Positions 47,524 to 57,651 of a stretch of DNA of 57,651 nt are shown piece after piece; the stretch's first letter is position 1, and each line of letters starts with the position of its first letter. The position numbers were made by a program, and so were the translations under genes. The notes under the pieces were generated by a model. The model made no database searches, had not been told where the DNA came from, and saw only the letters and a list, made by a program, of their open reading frames with translations. The stretch comes from Prochlorococcus sp. AG-436-M02 (lineage in GTDB: Bacteria; Cyanobacteriota; Cyanobacteriia; PCC-6307; Cyanobiaceae): positions 1 to 57,651 of the forward strand of contig QCPL01000009.1 in NCBI GenBank assembly GCA_003212515.1. Reading direction: 5' to 3'.

Positions 47524-49626
47524 GTGCCAAAAATTCCCAGTTTAAAAAGCATTTGGAGAAATTGGCTAATAAGCCAGTCCCCATCAAGAGCTCTCATGCC
47601 TTGGTCAATTGCCAATAAGACAGCTCTTTTGATGATATGTATTTTGATAGGAATTATATCTAGTTACAAACTACTAGCAGTTCCTGACTTAAAGCCAGGA
47701 GATTTATCCACATTTGATGCTATTGCTCCCAAAGATGCTCAAGTAATTGACAGCGCTGCCCTTCAACAAAAAAGATCTGATCTTATACCACGTACATCAG
47801 TACAAGTTATTGATCAAAATGTATCAATAAAACTAAAGAAAGAGTTAATTGAAAAGCTTAAAGAATTAGACCTAGTTGCTGAAAGCAATGAATCCGGCCG
47901 CATTGGACCAATTAATTTATCAATTCAAGAACGAAATTGGATTACAAGACAATCAAGAGAGACAAGAAATATTTGGAACCAAGAGGTTATTTCCTTAGCT
48001 GAAAGAATGCTAAGTCAAGGTCTTATAAAAACCTTGGCGCATGATCAACTCAAAGAATCCGCTTTACTTCAATTATCAAGACTAAATATAGATACCCCTG
48101 CTAGCACTCTAGGTAGCAAATTAATAGCAAATACCTTTTACGGTCAAAGTAATCTTCGACATGACCCAGGGAGAAGTCAACAATTACTTGAAGAATTAAT
48201 TACAAAACAAGGCATCCCAAATATTGATGTTAAAAAAGGCGACTTAATAATCCAAAAAGGTGAGCCTATTACTCAAAAGAGATATGACGTTCTTGATTAC
48301 TTCGGCCTAATAAGTAGAAGTCCAAAACCTACTGAGTGGTTCTGGAGCTTTAGTGAATCAATAGCAAGTTGCTTAATTTTGATAATAATAATGAGAAGAG
48401 AAAAACCTTCACTTAAGTCTAGACATGCATTGCTAGCCCTTGGCTTATTATTACTTGCTCAAATAGCTAAAAATTGGTTTGGGGCAGCAATTAGTCCTTT
48501 ACAAATTCTTGTTCCACCAACACTTTTATTATCGCAGGGAATTGGTACATTATCCGCATTAACATGGCTGTCCATTGGGAGTCTTTTATGGCCGGTATCT
48601 GTTAGTGGGATAGGCGAAGGTAGATTAATAATTGCAGCTATTACAGCATCCTTAGTTGCTTTTCAAGGTGGAAGAATGAGAAATAGAGCTCAGCTACTTC
48701 AAATAGCAGTTCTCCTTCCATTTAGTGCTCTATTACTAGAATGGTTTTTATTGAAGACTGAGATCACACCCTCTAATAGTGCATGGGGAAGACTTGCACC
48801 AAATTCAGAAATATTAATAACTGAAGCCTTTGTTCTAGGTGCAATGTTAATGATTACTATTCTAATTTTACCAATTATTGAAAATACTTTTGGATTGTTA
48901 ACCCGAGCCCGCCTTTTAGAACTCGCAGACCAAGAAAGACCATTACTTAGAAGATTGTCTAAAGAAGCACCAGGTACTTTTGAACACACATTAATGATAT
49001 GTAGCCTGGCCGAAGAAGGTGCCAGAAGCATTGGGGCGGATGTTGATCTTATTAGGGCAGGGGGGCTTTATCATGATATTGGGAAACTTCATGCCCCAGA
49101 GTGGTTTATAGAAAATCAAAATGATGGAGTTAATCCCCACGATGAGCTAGACAATCCCTTTACAAGCGCAGACATTCTTCAGGCTCATGTTGACGAAGGT
49201 TTAAAACTTGCAAAAAGACATCGTCTCCCATCCCCAATAGCTGACTTCATTCCAGAGCATCAAGGAACATTAAAGATGGGTTTTTTTCTTCATAAAGCTA
49301 GAGAAAAAAGTCCTAATACTCCTGAGAAATGTTTCAGATATAATGGTCCAATTCCACAGTCAAAAGAAACAGCCATCCTTATGCTCGCAGATGGCTGTGA
49401 GGCATCACTTAGATCATTAGATTTAACAACAGATGAGGTAAAGGCTAATTCAACAATTAGAAGAATTATTGAATCTCGTCAGTTAGATGGCCAACTCCTT
49501 GATAGCTGTCTTTCTAGAGCAGAAATAGAGCTGATAATTAGTGCATTCATTTCTGTTTGGAAAAGAATGAGGCACAGAAGAATAAAATATCCTATTTATT
49601 CAAAAAAATCATTTTTTCCTGCCTAA
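47524..49626 (+). CDS. 7TM-HD phosphodiesterase, PgpH-like (likely c-di-AMP hydrolase)
   Basis: A 700-residue membrane protein with a start at GTG. Seen: one N-terminal helix (about 35-55), an extracytoplasmic 7TMR-HDED domain (about 60-270), a cluster of about seven helices (about 280-460), and a C-terminal HD domain with LIRAGGLYHDIGKLHAP (HD near 517), DIIQAHVDEG-type region and IPEHQGT. PgpH proteins cleave c-di-AMP to pApA. The only cyclase for that nucleotide seen here is CdaA at 17529. It is divergent from folD. Confidence 0.9.
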   Translation: MPKIPSLKSIWRNWLISQSPSRALMPWSIANKTALLMICILIGIISSYKLLAVPDLKPGDLSTFDAIAPKDAQVIDSAALQQKRSDLIPRTSVQVIDQNVSIKLKKELIEKLKELDLVAESNESGRIGPINLSIQERNWITRQSRETRNIWNQEVISLAERMLSQGLIKTLAHDQLKESALLQLSRLNIDTPASTLGSKLIANTFYGQSNLRHDPGRSQQLLEELITKQGIPNIDVKKGDLIIQKGEPITQKRYDVLDYFGLISRSPKPTEWFWSFSESIASCLILIIIMRREKPSLKSRHALLALGLLLLAQIAKNWFGAAISPLQILVPPTLLLSQGIGTLSALTWLSIGSLLWPVSVSGIGEGRLIIAAITASLVAFQGGRMRNRAQLLQIAVLLPFSALLLEWFLLKTEITPSNSAWGRLAPNSEILITEAFVLGAMLMITILILPIIENTFGLLTRARLLELADQERPLLRRLSKEAPGTFEHTLMICSLAEEGARSIGADVDLIRAGGLYHDIGKLHAPEWFIENQNDGVNPHDELDNPFTSADILQAHVDEGLKLAKRHRLPSPIADFIPEHQGTLKMGFFLHKAREKSPNTPEKCFRYNGPIPQSKETAILMLADGCEASLRSLDLTTDEVKANSTIRRIIESRQLDGQLLDSCLSRAEIELIISAFISVWKRMRHRRIKYPIYSKKSFFPA

Positions 49627-49677
49627 ATATTAATTTCAATCATTCTATTTGATTTACAAATATTCTTTAAATAGAGA

Positions 49678-50070
49678 CTAAAGCCTTATGTTCCTACGAT
49701 GAACAGGAAGAACCCAATAAATCAAAGCAAGTAAATTAAGTATCGCAATTAGCAAGCAAAGGCCACTTAATCCAAAGAGATCCCCTTCTAGCAACAAACG
49801 AATGATTCCATAAGGGAAAGCAGCAGCTATAACCATTGATGTTGAGACTATAGATAAAATTACCCCCCATCTTCTTTCTGCTAGGAGTCCTGAAGAAGCA
49901 ACTATCCCAACAATTGCTGAAGGCCAAGCAAGACTAATGGCTATACTTAAATTGGCTATTCTCAAAGGGGCTCCTGAGCTTAAAACATAAGCAATAAATG
50001 GCAGTGCTATTACATTTGCGAAAAGGCCTAGCCATGAAAGTGACCAATAACCTCTAAAACCTGTGTTCAT
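49678..50070 (-). CDS. Small multi-pass membrane protein, unknown function
   Basis: A 130-residue protein with four hydrophobic segments (about 12-30, 38-60, 68-88, 100-120), ending in a basic RRNIRL tail that suggests an inside C-terminus. The family is not recognised. It is convergent with the HD phosphodiesterase gene, 51 bases apart, and preceded by a GGAGG at about 8 bases before its ATG on the minus strand is not seen, so the start relies on the hydrophobic N-terminus. Confidence 0.6.
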   Translation of the reverse strand: MNTGFRGYWSLSWLGLFANVIALPFIAYVLSSGAPLRIANLSIAISLAWPSAIVGIVASSGLLAERRWGVILSIVSTSMVIAAAFPYGIIRLLLEGDLFGLSGLCLLIAILNLLALIYWVLPVHRRNIRL

Positions 50071-50307
50071 AGAAATTGGAGGTAATATGAACTAAAAATA
50101 ACTAAGAAAAGCTCTATTGCTTAAAATAGATTTAGTGATTGAAACTATCTCATCAACCATAAGGCTTTAAGCATCATAAGAAAAAAACTTTCATTTAAAA
50201 AAGTTCAAGTAATTAAACAGGGAATAACTTCCTAAATTTAAACTCCTTTTATTTAATGCCTTTATGTATTTAAAATATAAGCAGAAGGTTTAATTATGAA
50301 TATTGAA
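50071..50307. other. 237-base AT-rich intergenic stretch
   Basis: The longest gene-free stretch in the window, between two minus-strand genes. It is AT-rich, with no ORF above about ten codons and no clear tRNA, terminator or long palindrome. It could hold the promoter of the 49678-50070 gene or a small RNA, but I see no feature that supports either. Confidence 0.5.
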
Positions 50308-50323
50308 TTATGAATATTGAATT
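50293..50323. repeat. 14-base tandem duplication at a gene end
   Basis: ATTATGAATATTGA occurs twice in tandem (50293-50306, 50307-50320) and begins a third time. The second copy includes the TAA stop and last codons of the 70-residue minus-strand gene, so a slippage event has copied a gene end into the flank. Confidence 0.8.
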
Positions 50324-50520
50324 GTTCTCCAAGAGCCGTTAGAAGTTAAAACTTCAATTCCAAGAGAGCTATCACTTAAAAAATGACCGAAGTTCTTCTT
50401 AGAGGACCAATTTTTTGCTGCTTTAACAGCGGCCTCAATCGATTCATAAGGTGTATCAAGGACTGGATGAGGTAACCCATCAAGGCCTACCAACCTATAA
50501 ACACTAGATTTTATTTTCAT
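50308..50520 (-). CDS. Small conserved picocyanobacterial protein (70 residues)
   Basis: A soluble 70-residue protein with the layout YRLVGLDGLPHPVLDTPYE, an amphipathic helix SIEAAVKAAKNWS, and SSLGIEVLTSNGSWRTIQ. I recognise the general type as a short beta-alpha-beta protein found in picocyanobacteria but no function. It lies upstream of the small membrane gene and downstream of leuA, both on the minus strand. The stop is inside a short tandem duplication. Confidence 0.65.
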   Translation of the reverse strand: MKIKSSVYRLVGLDGLPHPVLDTPYESIEAAVKAAKNWSSKKNFGHFLSDSSLGIEVLTSNGSWRTIQYS

Positions 50521-50615
50521 TATGATCTCCTAACAACTGATACCAATCAAAACTATAACCCTCTAGGGATTTCGTGCATAGACAACAATTACCTAATTTC
50601 CCCTTTCTATTGACA

Positions 50616-52226
50616 TTAAAGGTTTGCCTCTACTACATCATGCTGTGGATGGATAGATGAATTCTTCTCCCAAGAAACAAGTCTGTTAAGAGCATTTAAG
50701 TAAGCCTGAGCTGCTGCTACAACAACATCAGTATCTGCAGAATGTCCTGAAAAAATCTTTCCATCCCTTCTGAGACGAATTGTCACTTCACCAAGAGCAT
50801 CAATTCCTTCCGTAACAGACTTAACTGAAAATTCGATCAAATCATTAGGTTCACAAGTTAAATCTCTTAAAGCCTTACATACTGCATCTACTGGTCCAGT
50901 TCCAAGAGCAACTGAAGTCTTCTCACTTCCATCTTGATCAGCAATAGTTACTGTCGCAGTAGGCTTTAATGCGGTCCCACAACTTACTTGAACTAGATGA
51001 AGCTGAAATCTTGATTCTGGTTGCATTACCTGCTCACTAACAATTGCTTCAAGATCTCTATCTGTAATTTCTCTTTTTCGATCAGCTAGGTCCTTAAACC
51101 TTGCAAAAGCATCGTTAAGGTCTTCTCTTGTCAGGTCATACCCAAGATCCTCAAGCCTTGCCCTCACTGCACTCCTTCCACTCAATTTCCCAAGTGATAT
51201 TTTGTTATCACTTAGTCCAACCGTTTGAGCGTCAACAATTTCATAAGTAAGGCGATTTTTTAAAACACCATCTTGATGAATCCCAGACTCATGAGCAAAA
51301 GCATTGGCTCCGACAATTGCCTTATTAGGCTGAACAACCATACCTGTGAGATTAGAAACCAACCTAGATGTCTTTGTAATTTCTTCTGTTCTTATTGCAG
51401 TTAAAGGAGTAGGGCTGTCTTCATTCTTTCCAAAATAGGGGTTGAAATATCTTCTCCTTACATGTAAGGCCATAACCAACTCTTCTAAAGCAGCATTGCC
51501 AGCTCTTTCACCAATCCCATTAATAGTGCATTCAAGTTGACGGGCTCCATTTTTAACTGCTTCCAGAAAATTTGCCACCGCAAGGCCTAAATCGTTATGA
51601 CCATGCACTGACAAAATTGCTTCATCAATATTAGAAACATTCTTATCTATACCGAGAATCAACTCGCCAAATTCGGCTGGAGTGGTATACCCGACAGTAT
51701 CAGGAATATTTATTGTTCCAGCTCCTGCTTTAATTGCGCTTTCTATAACTTGATACAAAAACTCAGGATCACTTCTTGCGGCATCTTCACAGGAGAACTC
51801 AACATCATCACATAGGGATTTGGCATAACTAACCATTTCTGGAACAATGCTGAGGACATCTCCACGTGATTTTCTAAGCTTATGCTCTAAATGGATATCA
51901 CTTGTAGCAATAAAAGTATGAATGCGTTTACGAGGTGCTGGTGATATTGCTTCCGAACAGGCTTTGATATCCGCTGTTGAAGCTCTGGCAAGGCCGCAAA
52001 TAGTAGGTCCATCTTCCCCACCAACCTGATCAGCAATTCTCTGAACAGCTTTAAAGTCGCCCGGGCTTGCGAAGGGAAACCCTGCTTCTATTATGTCAAC
52101 TCCTAATCTTGCAAGCTGTTGAGCAATTGCCAGCTTCTCTTCCAAATTTAAGCTTGCACCTGGGGATTGTTCCCCATCCCTTAGGGTTGTATCAAATATA
52201 AGAACTCGGCCTGGATCCTTGGCCAT
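50616..52226 (-). CDS. leuA: 2-Isopropylmalate synthase
   Basis: The first step of leucine synthesis, condensing acetyl-CoA with 2-oxoisovalerate. Seen: [16 protein letters not shown] (about 10-25), [13 protein letters not shown] (about 46), [14 protein letters not shown] (about 200-213) with metal His, [14 protein letters not shown] (about 231) and a C-terminal LeuA regulatory domain for leucine feedback (about 400-510). At 536 residues it is full length. The final 25 residues are variable. It is divergent from the GH57 gene with 85 bases between starts; no leader peptide was seen. Confidence 0.97.
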   Translation of the reverse strand: MAKDPGRVLIFDTTLRDGEQSPGASLNLEEKLAIAQQLARLGVDIIEAGFPFASPGDFKAVQRIADQVGGEDGPTICGLARASTADIKACSEAISPAPRKRIHTFIATSDIHLEHKLRKSRGDVLSIVPEMVSYAKSLCDDVEFSCEDAARSDPEFLYQVIESAIKAGAGTINIPDTVGYTTPAEFGELILGIDKNVSNIDEAILSVHGHNDLGLAVANFLEAVKNGARQLECTINGIGERAGNAALEELVMALHVRRRYFNPYFGKNEDSPTPLTAIRTEEITKTSRLVSNLTGMVVQPNKAIVGANAFAHESGIHQDGVLKNRLTYEIVDAQTVGLSDNKISLGKLSGRSAVRARLEDLGYDLTREDLNDAFARFKDLADRKREITDRDLEAIVSEQVMQPESRFQLHLVQVSCGTALKPTATVTIADQDGSEKTSVALGTGPVDAVCKALRDLTCEPNDLIEFSVKSVTEGIDALGEVTIRLRRDGKIFSGHSADTDVVVAAAQAYLNALNRLVSWEKNSSIHPQHDVVEANL

Positions 52227-52311
52227 TGAAATTTCCTTTTTAATTCAATAATGTATTTATTCTAACTAGATTTCTATAACATCATAGATTCAAGAAACCT
52301 GTTTTTAGAAC

Positions 52312-53898
52312 TTGGGAAAAGGCAAACTGGCCATAGTTCTCCATGCTCACCTCCCATACGTGAGGTCAAACAAGCCTGGATCTCTAGAAGAGGACTGGTT
52401 TTTTCAGGCTTTAATGGAATGTTATCTTCCACTGCTTAAGGTCCTTGAAGATGCCTCTAAAGCCAAAAAACAAAGGCCAAAGTTAACCATTTCTCTTTCT
52501 CCAACTCTACTTTCTCTACTTAATGATCAAGACCTAAAAAATAGATTCCCTAAATGGTTGAAACTTAGGTTAAATCTACTAAAAAAAGTTGACAAAAACC
52601 AAAAAGAATCAGCAGATTACTTGGCAAATAAGATAAGTATTCAGCTTTCTGATTGGTCTTCTTGTGAAGGGAATCTAATTAAAAGATTCTCAGGCTTAAG
52701 GCAATCTAATGTTATTGATATTTTGACATGTGCAGCAACTCATGGTTACCTTCCTCTTTTAAGAGAAAATACTGAATGCGTTTTTTCTCAACTATCAACT
52801 GCAGTAAAAGAACATAATCGTTTTTTTGGAATTAATCCTCAAGGGATATGGTTACCGGAATGTGCATATTTTGAGGGCTTAGACAAGATAATGATAGAGA
52901 ATGGTCTTCGCTATTCAATTCTTGATGGACATGGGATACTTCATGCTAGACCAAGACCCAAGTACGGAATATATGCGCCAATTTGTACAAGAAATGGAGT
53001 TGCATTTTTTGGAAGAGATAGTGATTCAACACTTCCAGTTTGGTCCTCAAGGCATGGTTACCCAGGAGATTCCGAATATAGAGAATTTCATAGAGATCTA
53101 GGCTGGGATCTACCACTAGAAACTTTAAGGAAAATTGGAATCAATGAACCAAGACCTCTTGGATTAAAACTTAATAAGGTTACTGGCCAAAACATACCTC
53201 TTAAGGAAAAGCATTTTTACCAAGCTAGTAAAGCAGAAATAAAAGTAAAAGAGCATGCTAAAGAGTACTTATTAGGAAGAAAACTTCAAGTTAATAGTCT
53301 TTATCAAACTATTAATCAAGAGCCTATATTAGTCGCACCATTTGATGCTGAACTTTTTGGCCACTGGTGGTTTGAAGGCCCGAGGTTTCTATCTGAGCTT
53401 TTTAAACAAGCTGAAGATCAGGGTATAGAATTTACGAAGTTAAATGATGTATTAAACGAAAAACCGACGCTACAACTATGCGATCCATGCCCATCCAGCT
53501 GGGGGCAAGGTGGTTTTCACAAATATTGGCTTAATGAAAGCAATTCCTGGCTAATCCCAGAATGGAGTAAGGCAGGTAAAGCTATGGTTGAAATTTGTAC
53601 AAATGGAGTTGAAAATGAATATCAAATTAGGGTTCTTCAACAAGCAAGCAGGGAATTACTTCTAAGTCAATCCTCAGACTGGAGCTTTATTTTAAGGGCT
53701 GGAACGACGACTGAATTGGCTAAGGAAAGGATAGATAGGCATTTGAAAAGATTCTGGCTCTTAATTAATTCATTAGGGATTGATGAAGAATTGCCCCAAA
53801 AAAAATTACTAGCACTTGAAAAAGAAGATTGTATTTTTCCTTTAGTGCAAGCTAATGACTGGCAAAGATATAAAAATTGTCTAAATATCAAACAATAA
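52312..53898 (+). CDS. GH57-family glucan branching enzyme-like protein
   Basis: A family 57 glycoside hydrolase, likely a 1,4-alpha-glucan branching enzyme acting on glycogen. Seen: KLAIVLHAHLPYVRS (about 4-18), the nucleophile region GIWLPECAYFEG (Glu near 186), and the acid PFDAELFGHWWFEGP (Asp near 345). A C-terminal helical domain (about 400-520) includes SSWGQGGFHKYWLN. At 528 residues it fits the family. The start is TTG 52312, the only candidate after an in-frame stop at 52306. Its 3' end overlaps that of crtL by 11 bases. Confidence 0.88.
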   Translation: MGKGKLAIVLHAHLPYVRSNKPGSLEEDWFFQALMECYLPLLKVLEDASKAKKQRPKLTISLSPTLLSLLNDQDLKNRFPKWLKLRLNLLKKVDKNQKESADYLANKISIQLSDWSSCEGNLIKRFSGLRQSNVIDILTCAATHGYLPLLRENTECVFSQLSTAVKEHNRFFGINPQGIWLPECAYFEGLDKIMIENGLRYSILDGHGILHARPRPKYGIYAPICTRNGVAFFGRDSDSTLPVWSSRHGYPGDSEYREFHRDLGWDLPLETLRKIGINEPRPLGLKLNKVTGQNIPLKEKHFYQASKAEIKVKEHAKEYLLGRKLQVNSLYQTINQEPILVAPFDAELFGHWWFEGPRFLSELFKQAEDQGIEFTKLNDVLNEKPTLQLCDPCPSSWGQGGFHKYWLNESNSWLIPEWSKAGKAMVEICTNGVENEYQIRVLQQASRELLLSQSSDWSFILRAGTTTELAKERIDRHLKRFWLLINSLGIDEELPQKKLLALEKEDCIFPLVQANDWQRYKNCLNIKQ

Positions 53899-55117
53899 CT
53901 ATTCCTATCATTCCTAACTTTACTTTTAAAGGAGAAATAGTAAAAAGCCTTAACATCACAAAAACCAACTTAGGCAATGGAAGGGTATTTGCCAGAAATC
54001 TTGACCAATCCTCCTTCGGAAGTCTAAAAAACGTTGCAAAAAAACTTCTTAATAATGCTTCATCAAAACTCATTAAACGTTTTAGCCCAAATTGATATAA
54101 ACGATGTCTTTGAACAAGTTCAGGCGGCCACAAAATATTCCAACTTTTTGCAGCCAAATCTGCAGAATCTAGTGCTGGTTCTATAGACATAAATTCTGAC
54201 AATTTTTTTGCAAGCTCTGGGGCTCGTCTTAGAAGAGCTCCAACCATATATCCTGAAGCTGGGTGAACCATACTGGCTGCTCCTCCAAAAGCAAGTATGG
54301 ATTGATTTCTATAAGGCAAAGGTAAATTCATGGGGAACAGGCAATATTCTTCATGAGAAACTTGTTCAATCTCTATACCTCGACTCGACAGCCTTGCAAT
54401 TAGGCGATCTTTCAATGTTTCCCATGAAACAGGCGGGGAATATGCCAGTGAAGTCTCTTCAACAAAAAATAAATCATTCCCGAAATCCATTGCATAAAGG
54501 AAGGAAGGAGGTTCTTTTAATTCCTGTTTTGTTAAATGATTCGACCTGAAATCCATAAGAACAAATTGATTCTTATTAACTGGTGGAGAGCTAAATCGGC
54601 CAACAACACCATAAGCAGCTTGCTGGGCAACATCGCCATGATTCGGCCTTCGAATGAATCGACTTCTATGTCCACTAGCATCTATAACTATTCTTGCTCG
54701 ATATTTGTTACCCGAGGAACAGACAACCTCAGATAACTTTTCTACAAATAAAATCTTTTCAGCAGTTTCTATTGCCCAATTAAGGCCTTCACATCTATCC
54801 AAAAGGGCATTCTGAAAGGCAGCTTGATCAAAAAGGCCATAATCAAAATCATGTGAAGTAGGATTCGCCCCTTCCTCATTCTTCCCATTCCCAAAATAGC
54901 TAACAGTATCTTTCCAGCGATGACCTAACAGAGAAGCAATCCCAAGGGATTCAAGCTCTTCGGCCCAGATACCATAAGTATTAGGCCAAGGCTCTTTTGG
55001 CGAATGAGATGCTAATGCACTTACATTTAGACCTTGTTGAATTAACTCAGAAGCAATACAAAGAGCCGCAGGTCCTGCTCCCATAACCAATACATCTGAA
55101 CAATTTTCCAATTTCAA
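53888..55117 (-). CDS. crtL: Lycopene cyclase (CrtL type, probably beta)
   Basis: It cyclises the ends of lycopene to make carotenes. Seen: an FAD/NAD(P) Rossmann motif [17 protein letters not shown] (about 9-25), [16 protein letters not shown] (about 43-58), the conserved EETSLA (about 217), [17 protein letters not shown] (about 276-292). At 409 residues it is full length. Prochlorococcus has beta and epsilon cyclases that are close paralogues; EETSLA with a following PP favours beta, but I cannot exclude epsilon. The start overlaps the gyrA stop by four bases, giving a gyrA-crtL unit. Confidence 0.85.
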   Translation of the reverse strand: MKLENCSDVLVMGAGPAALCIASELIQQGLNVSALASHSPKEPWPNTYGIWAEELESLGIASLLGHRWKDTVSYFGNGKNEEGANPTSHDFDYGLFDQAAFQNALLDRCEGLNWAIETAEKILFVEKLSEVVCSSGNKYRARIVIDASGHRSRFIRRPNHGDVAQQAAYGVVGRFSSPPVNKNQFVLMDFRSNHLTKQELKEPPSFLYAMDFGNDLFFVEETSLAYSPPVSWETLKDRLIARLSSRGIEIEQVSHEEYCLFPMNLPLPYRNQSILAFGGAASMVHPASGYMVGALLRRAPELAKKLSEFMSIEPALDSADLAAKSWNILWPPELVQRHRLYQFGLKRLMSFDEALLRSFFATFFRLPKEDWSRFLANTLPLPKLVFVMLRLFTISPLKVKLGMIGIVIV

Positions 55118-57651
55118 TCTTGAGATAAATTGTCAACTTCAACATCATTTTTTGATTTTGAAGAATCTTCGACTTGTTCTTGCTGATCTTGTTGAGGTGG
55201 AACTAATACAACTTCCGCCAAATGATCACCTGTGTCAAGACGTTGCAATCTAACACCAGTAGCAGCCCTTGACTGTTGAGAAATAAGGTCAGCACTTGTT
55301 CGAACAATCACTCCTTTTTCACTAACCAACAATAACTCCTCACCCTTATCCAAGACTTTGAGCCCAACCAGCTCATCAGCTGAGCTTCTGAATTTGATTG
55401 CTCTTAAACCCATTCCAGCCCTTTTTTGCAATCGAAATTGAGTTACTGGAACACGTTTACCAAGACCATTAGCAGAAGCAACTAAGATCCAAGGGCCTTC
55501 ATATTCAGCATTTGAATCAATTTCTTCTTCATTCGTACTAGCTATGGAATCAGCAAGCTCTTTAGGAAGAACATCCATACTCACCAAAGAATCACCATCG
55601 CGTAAATTCATTGAGCGTACACCTCTTGCAGTCCTTCCTAAGGGTCTTAGCTCACTTTCGTCTAAGCGAAAGTGAATTGTCATACCAGTCCTTGAACCAA
55701 TTAATACACTATCGCCAGAAGACGCTAATCTTACCCACCGTAAAGAATCACCTTCTTCAAGATTTATAGAAATTAGACCATTAGCTCTTATCTTACTAAA
55801 AGCCGAAACAGGCGTTCTCTTAATAAAACCTCCAGTGGTTAACATCAACAAGTGATTGTCTTCATCAAATGAAGCCACAGAAATTAATGATGTAATAGCT
55901 TCTTCACGAGGGATAGGCAATAGTTGAACAACTGGCGTTCCTTTAGCAGCTCTACTACATTGGGGAACTCGATATGCTGGCAAAGTATAAACAACTCCTC
56001 GTGCACTAAACAGAAGAAGATTGTCATGATCATTGCAGCTAATAAATCTTTTCACCTCTTCCTCGCCTTGACTTCTTGTCCCAGACTTGCCTCTTGTACC
56101 TCGACTAGTAGATTCGAATTCACTAACAGGCATTCTTTTTAAATAACCTGTTTCAGTAAGTAATACAACTGATCTCTCATTTGCAATTAAATCTATATCT
56201 TCAAGTCCACTTCCTAAATTCAATATTTCAGTTCTTCTATCGCGACAATATTTATCTTTTATAATAGATAACTCTGATTTAATAATTTCATAAACTCTAG
56301 TTTTATTAGATAAGATATCTTTAAAATCAATTATTTTTGACAACAAATCTTCATGCTCAAGCCTTATTTTGTCTGATTCAAGTGCAGTTAAACGCCTTAA
56401 TTGCATCTGTAAGATAGCATCTGATTGCACTTCTGTTAGGCCATGGATTTCTTGTAATTGTTTTCTTGCCACTGAAGCATCTGAGGCTAATCTAATCAAA
56501 GAAATTATTTCATCTAACTGATCCAATGCAAGAAGAAGTCCTAGAAGTATATGATTTCTATCTTCTGCCTTTCTAAGTAAATAAGTAGTCCTCTTCTCAA
56601 TTGTTTCTACTCTGAATTCAAGAAAAACTCTTAACATCTTTAACAATGAAAGTGTTATTGGTTCACCATCTACCAAAGCAAGCATATTTGCACTAAAATT
56701 CGACTGCAAAGGCGTCAATTTAAAAAGGTTATTTAATACGACTTGCGGATAAGAATCTCTTCTTAATTCAACGACTATCCTCATCCCATCACGATCACTT
56801 TCATCTCTAATATCAGAGATCCCTTCCAACTTCTTATCATTAACCATAAAAGCAATACGTTCAATCAAAGCAGCCTTATTTGTCTGATAAGGAAGCTGAG
56901 TAATGATAATTGCATCTTTATCTGGCCTACCTGAAACTTCAAGGGTTTCTATTTCAGCAACACCTCGCATGGTTACCGAGCCTCTTCCAGATAAATAAGT
57001 TTCTCTAATTCCACTCCTTCCTAAAATTTGACCCCCTGTAGGGAAATCTGGGCCAGGAATAATTTGTATTAACTCTTTATCGCTTAGATCAGGGTTAGCT
57101 ATTAATTCCATCAATCCATCTATTAATTCTCCAAGATTATGAGGGGGTATATTTGTAGCCATTCCGACAGCTATACCAGAAGAACCATTAAGCAAAAGTT
57201 GCGGAATTCTCGCTGGTAAAACAGTAGGTTCTTGCTGAGATCCATCAAAATTATCTATAAAATCAACAGTTTCAGATTCAATATCTTCAAGCAAACTATC
57301 TTGCGTTAAGGCTCTTAATCGAGACTCTGTATATCTCATTGCAGCAGGCGGGTCATTATCAACAGATCCAAAATTTCCATGCCCATCTACTAAAGGCATT
57401 TGCATAGAGAAATCCTGGGCCATGCGAACCAGTGCGTCATATACGGCCGTATCGCCATGGGGATGATATTTACCAAGTACTTCGCCTACAACTCGAGCAC
57501 ATTTCCTATAAGGTCTTTCACTGGTTAATCCCAACTCATACATTGCATAAAGTATTCTGCGGTGAACAGGCTTCAAACCATCTCTAGCATCAGGCAAAGC
57601 CCTTCCAACAATCACACTCATCGCATATTCCAAATAGGAACGCGACATTTC
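55114..57651 (-). CDS. gyrA: DNA gyrase subunit A (5' end outside the window)
   Basis: GyrA is the breakage-reunion subunit of the negatively supercoiling topoisomerase. Seen: [23 protein letters not shown], the quinolone region [16 protein letters not shown] (Thr at the position of E. coli Ser83), the catalytic Tyr in [13 protein letters not shown], and six C-terminal blades ([56 protein letters not shown]). The frame stays open to base 57651, so some N-terminal residues are missing. The GyrA-box position reads [10 protein letters not shown] rather than the usual QRRGGKG. An acidic tail ends the protein. crtL follows, overlapping by four bases. Confidence 0.97.
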   Translation of the reverse strand, partial: EMSRSYLEYAMSVIVGRALPDARDGLKPVHRRILYAMYELGLTSERPYRKCARVVGEVLGKYHPHGDTAVYDALVRMAQDFSMQMPLVDGHGNFGSVDNDPPAAMRYTESRLRALTQDSLLEDIESETVDFIDNFDGSQQEPTVLPARIPQLLLNGSSGIAVGMATNIPPHNLGELIDGLMELIANPDLSDKELIQIIPGPDFPTGGQILGRSGIRETYLSGRGSVTMRGVAEIETLEVSGRPDKDAIIITQLPYQTNKAALIERIAFMVNDKKLEGISDIRDESDRDGMRIVVELRRDSYPQVVLNNLFKLTPLQSNFSANMLALVDGEPITLSLLKMLRVFLEFRVETIEKRTTYLLRKAEDRNHILLGLLLALDQLDEIISLIRLASDASVARKQLQEIHGLTEVQSDAILQMQLRRLTALESDKIRLEHEDLLSKIIDFKDILSNKTRVYEIIKSELSIIKDKYCRDRRTEILNLGSGLEDIDLIANERSVVLLTETGYLKRMPVSEFESTSRGTRGKSGTRSQGEEEVKRFISCNDHDNLLLFSARGVVYTLPAYRVPQCSRAAKGTPVVQLLPIPREEAITSLISVASFDEDNHLLMLTTGGFIKRTPVSAFSKIRANGLISINLEEGDSLRWVRLASSGDSVLIGSRTGMTIHFRLDESELRPLGRTARGVRSMNLRDGDSLVSMDVLPKELADSIASTNEEEIDSNAEYEGPWILVASANGLGKRVPVTQFRLQKRAGMGLRAIKFRSSADELVGLKVLDKGEELLLVSEKGVIVRTSADLISQQSRAATGVRLQRLDTGDHLAEVVLVPPQQDQQEQVEDSSKSKNDVEVDNLSQD

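Overview
The window reads as one contiguous stretch of a picocyanobacterial chromosome, most likely a low-light Prochlorococcus. Support: AT-rich DNA, very short intergenic gaps, the circadian kinase SasA with a KaiB-like N-terminus, photosynthetic genes (ferredoxin-NADP reductase, a PsbP-like lipoprotein, lycopene cyclase, GGPP synthase), the zwf-opcA pair, and a ferredoxin-NADP reductase without a phycobilisome-docking domain. I see no rRNA, insertion sequence, prophage, integrase or CRISPR array. The strain is not determined; SS120/MIT9211-like is only a guess.

Layout. 1-7901: recC (5' part outside the window), an ICMT-type membrane methyltransferase, recB and recD in one tight operon. 8055-11982: DEAD-box RNA helicase with a structured leader, a small secreted Cys protein and an MsbA-like ABC exporter. 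12026-14230: PsbP-like lipoprotein (-), then recR (no normal start codon visible) and lipA. 14235-19832, minus strand: lysA, cdaA, uppS, bioB, trhO and a GNAT-like gene in one run. 19911-25846: rimI, clpC, then an overlapping run of dehydrogenase, alpha/beta hydrolase and DUF2993-like protein. 25854-28142 (-): PLP-dependent decarboxylase then cdsA. 28235-31247: ABC1 kinase, pseudouridine synthase and an HTH-membrane protein. 31295-35869: malQ, prs and several small lineage-specific genes.

36044-43653: sasA, tRNA-Glu, a START-like protein (-), petH, zwf, opcA and cobB, a block tied to NADPH supply, clock output and tetrapyrrole/corrin metabolism. 43655-47452 (-): folD, crtE, a PAP2-like membrane protein and a RecD/Dda-like helicase, the last three start/stop coupled. 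47524-49626: PgpH-like HD phosphodiesterase, a likely c-di-AMP hydrolase to pair with CdaA. 49678-57651: two small genes, leuA (-), GH57 glucan enzyme (+), lycopene cyclase (-) and gyrA (-, running off the right edge).

Most genes are core housekeeping or photosynthetic genes. The most striking non-coding signal is a 24-bp palindrome with exact TGTGA-N6-TCACA half sites, a near-perfect CRP-type operator, directly in front of the -10 box of tRNA-Glu, the tRNA that feeds both translation and chlorophyll/heme synthesis. No intergenic stretch exceeds about 240 bases.
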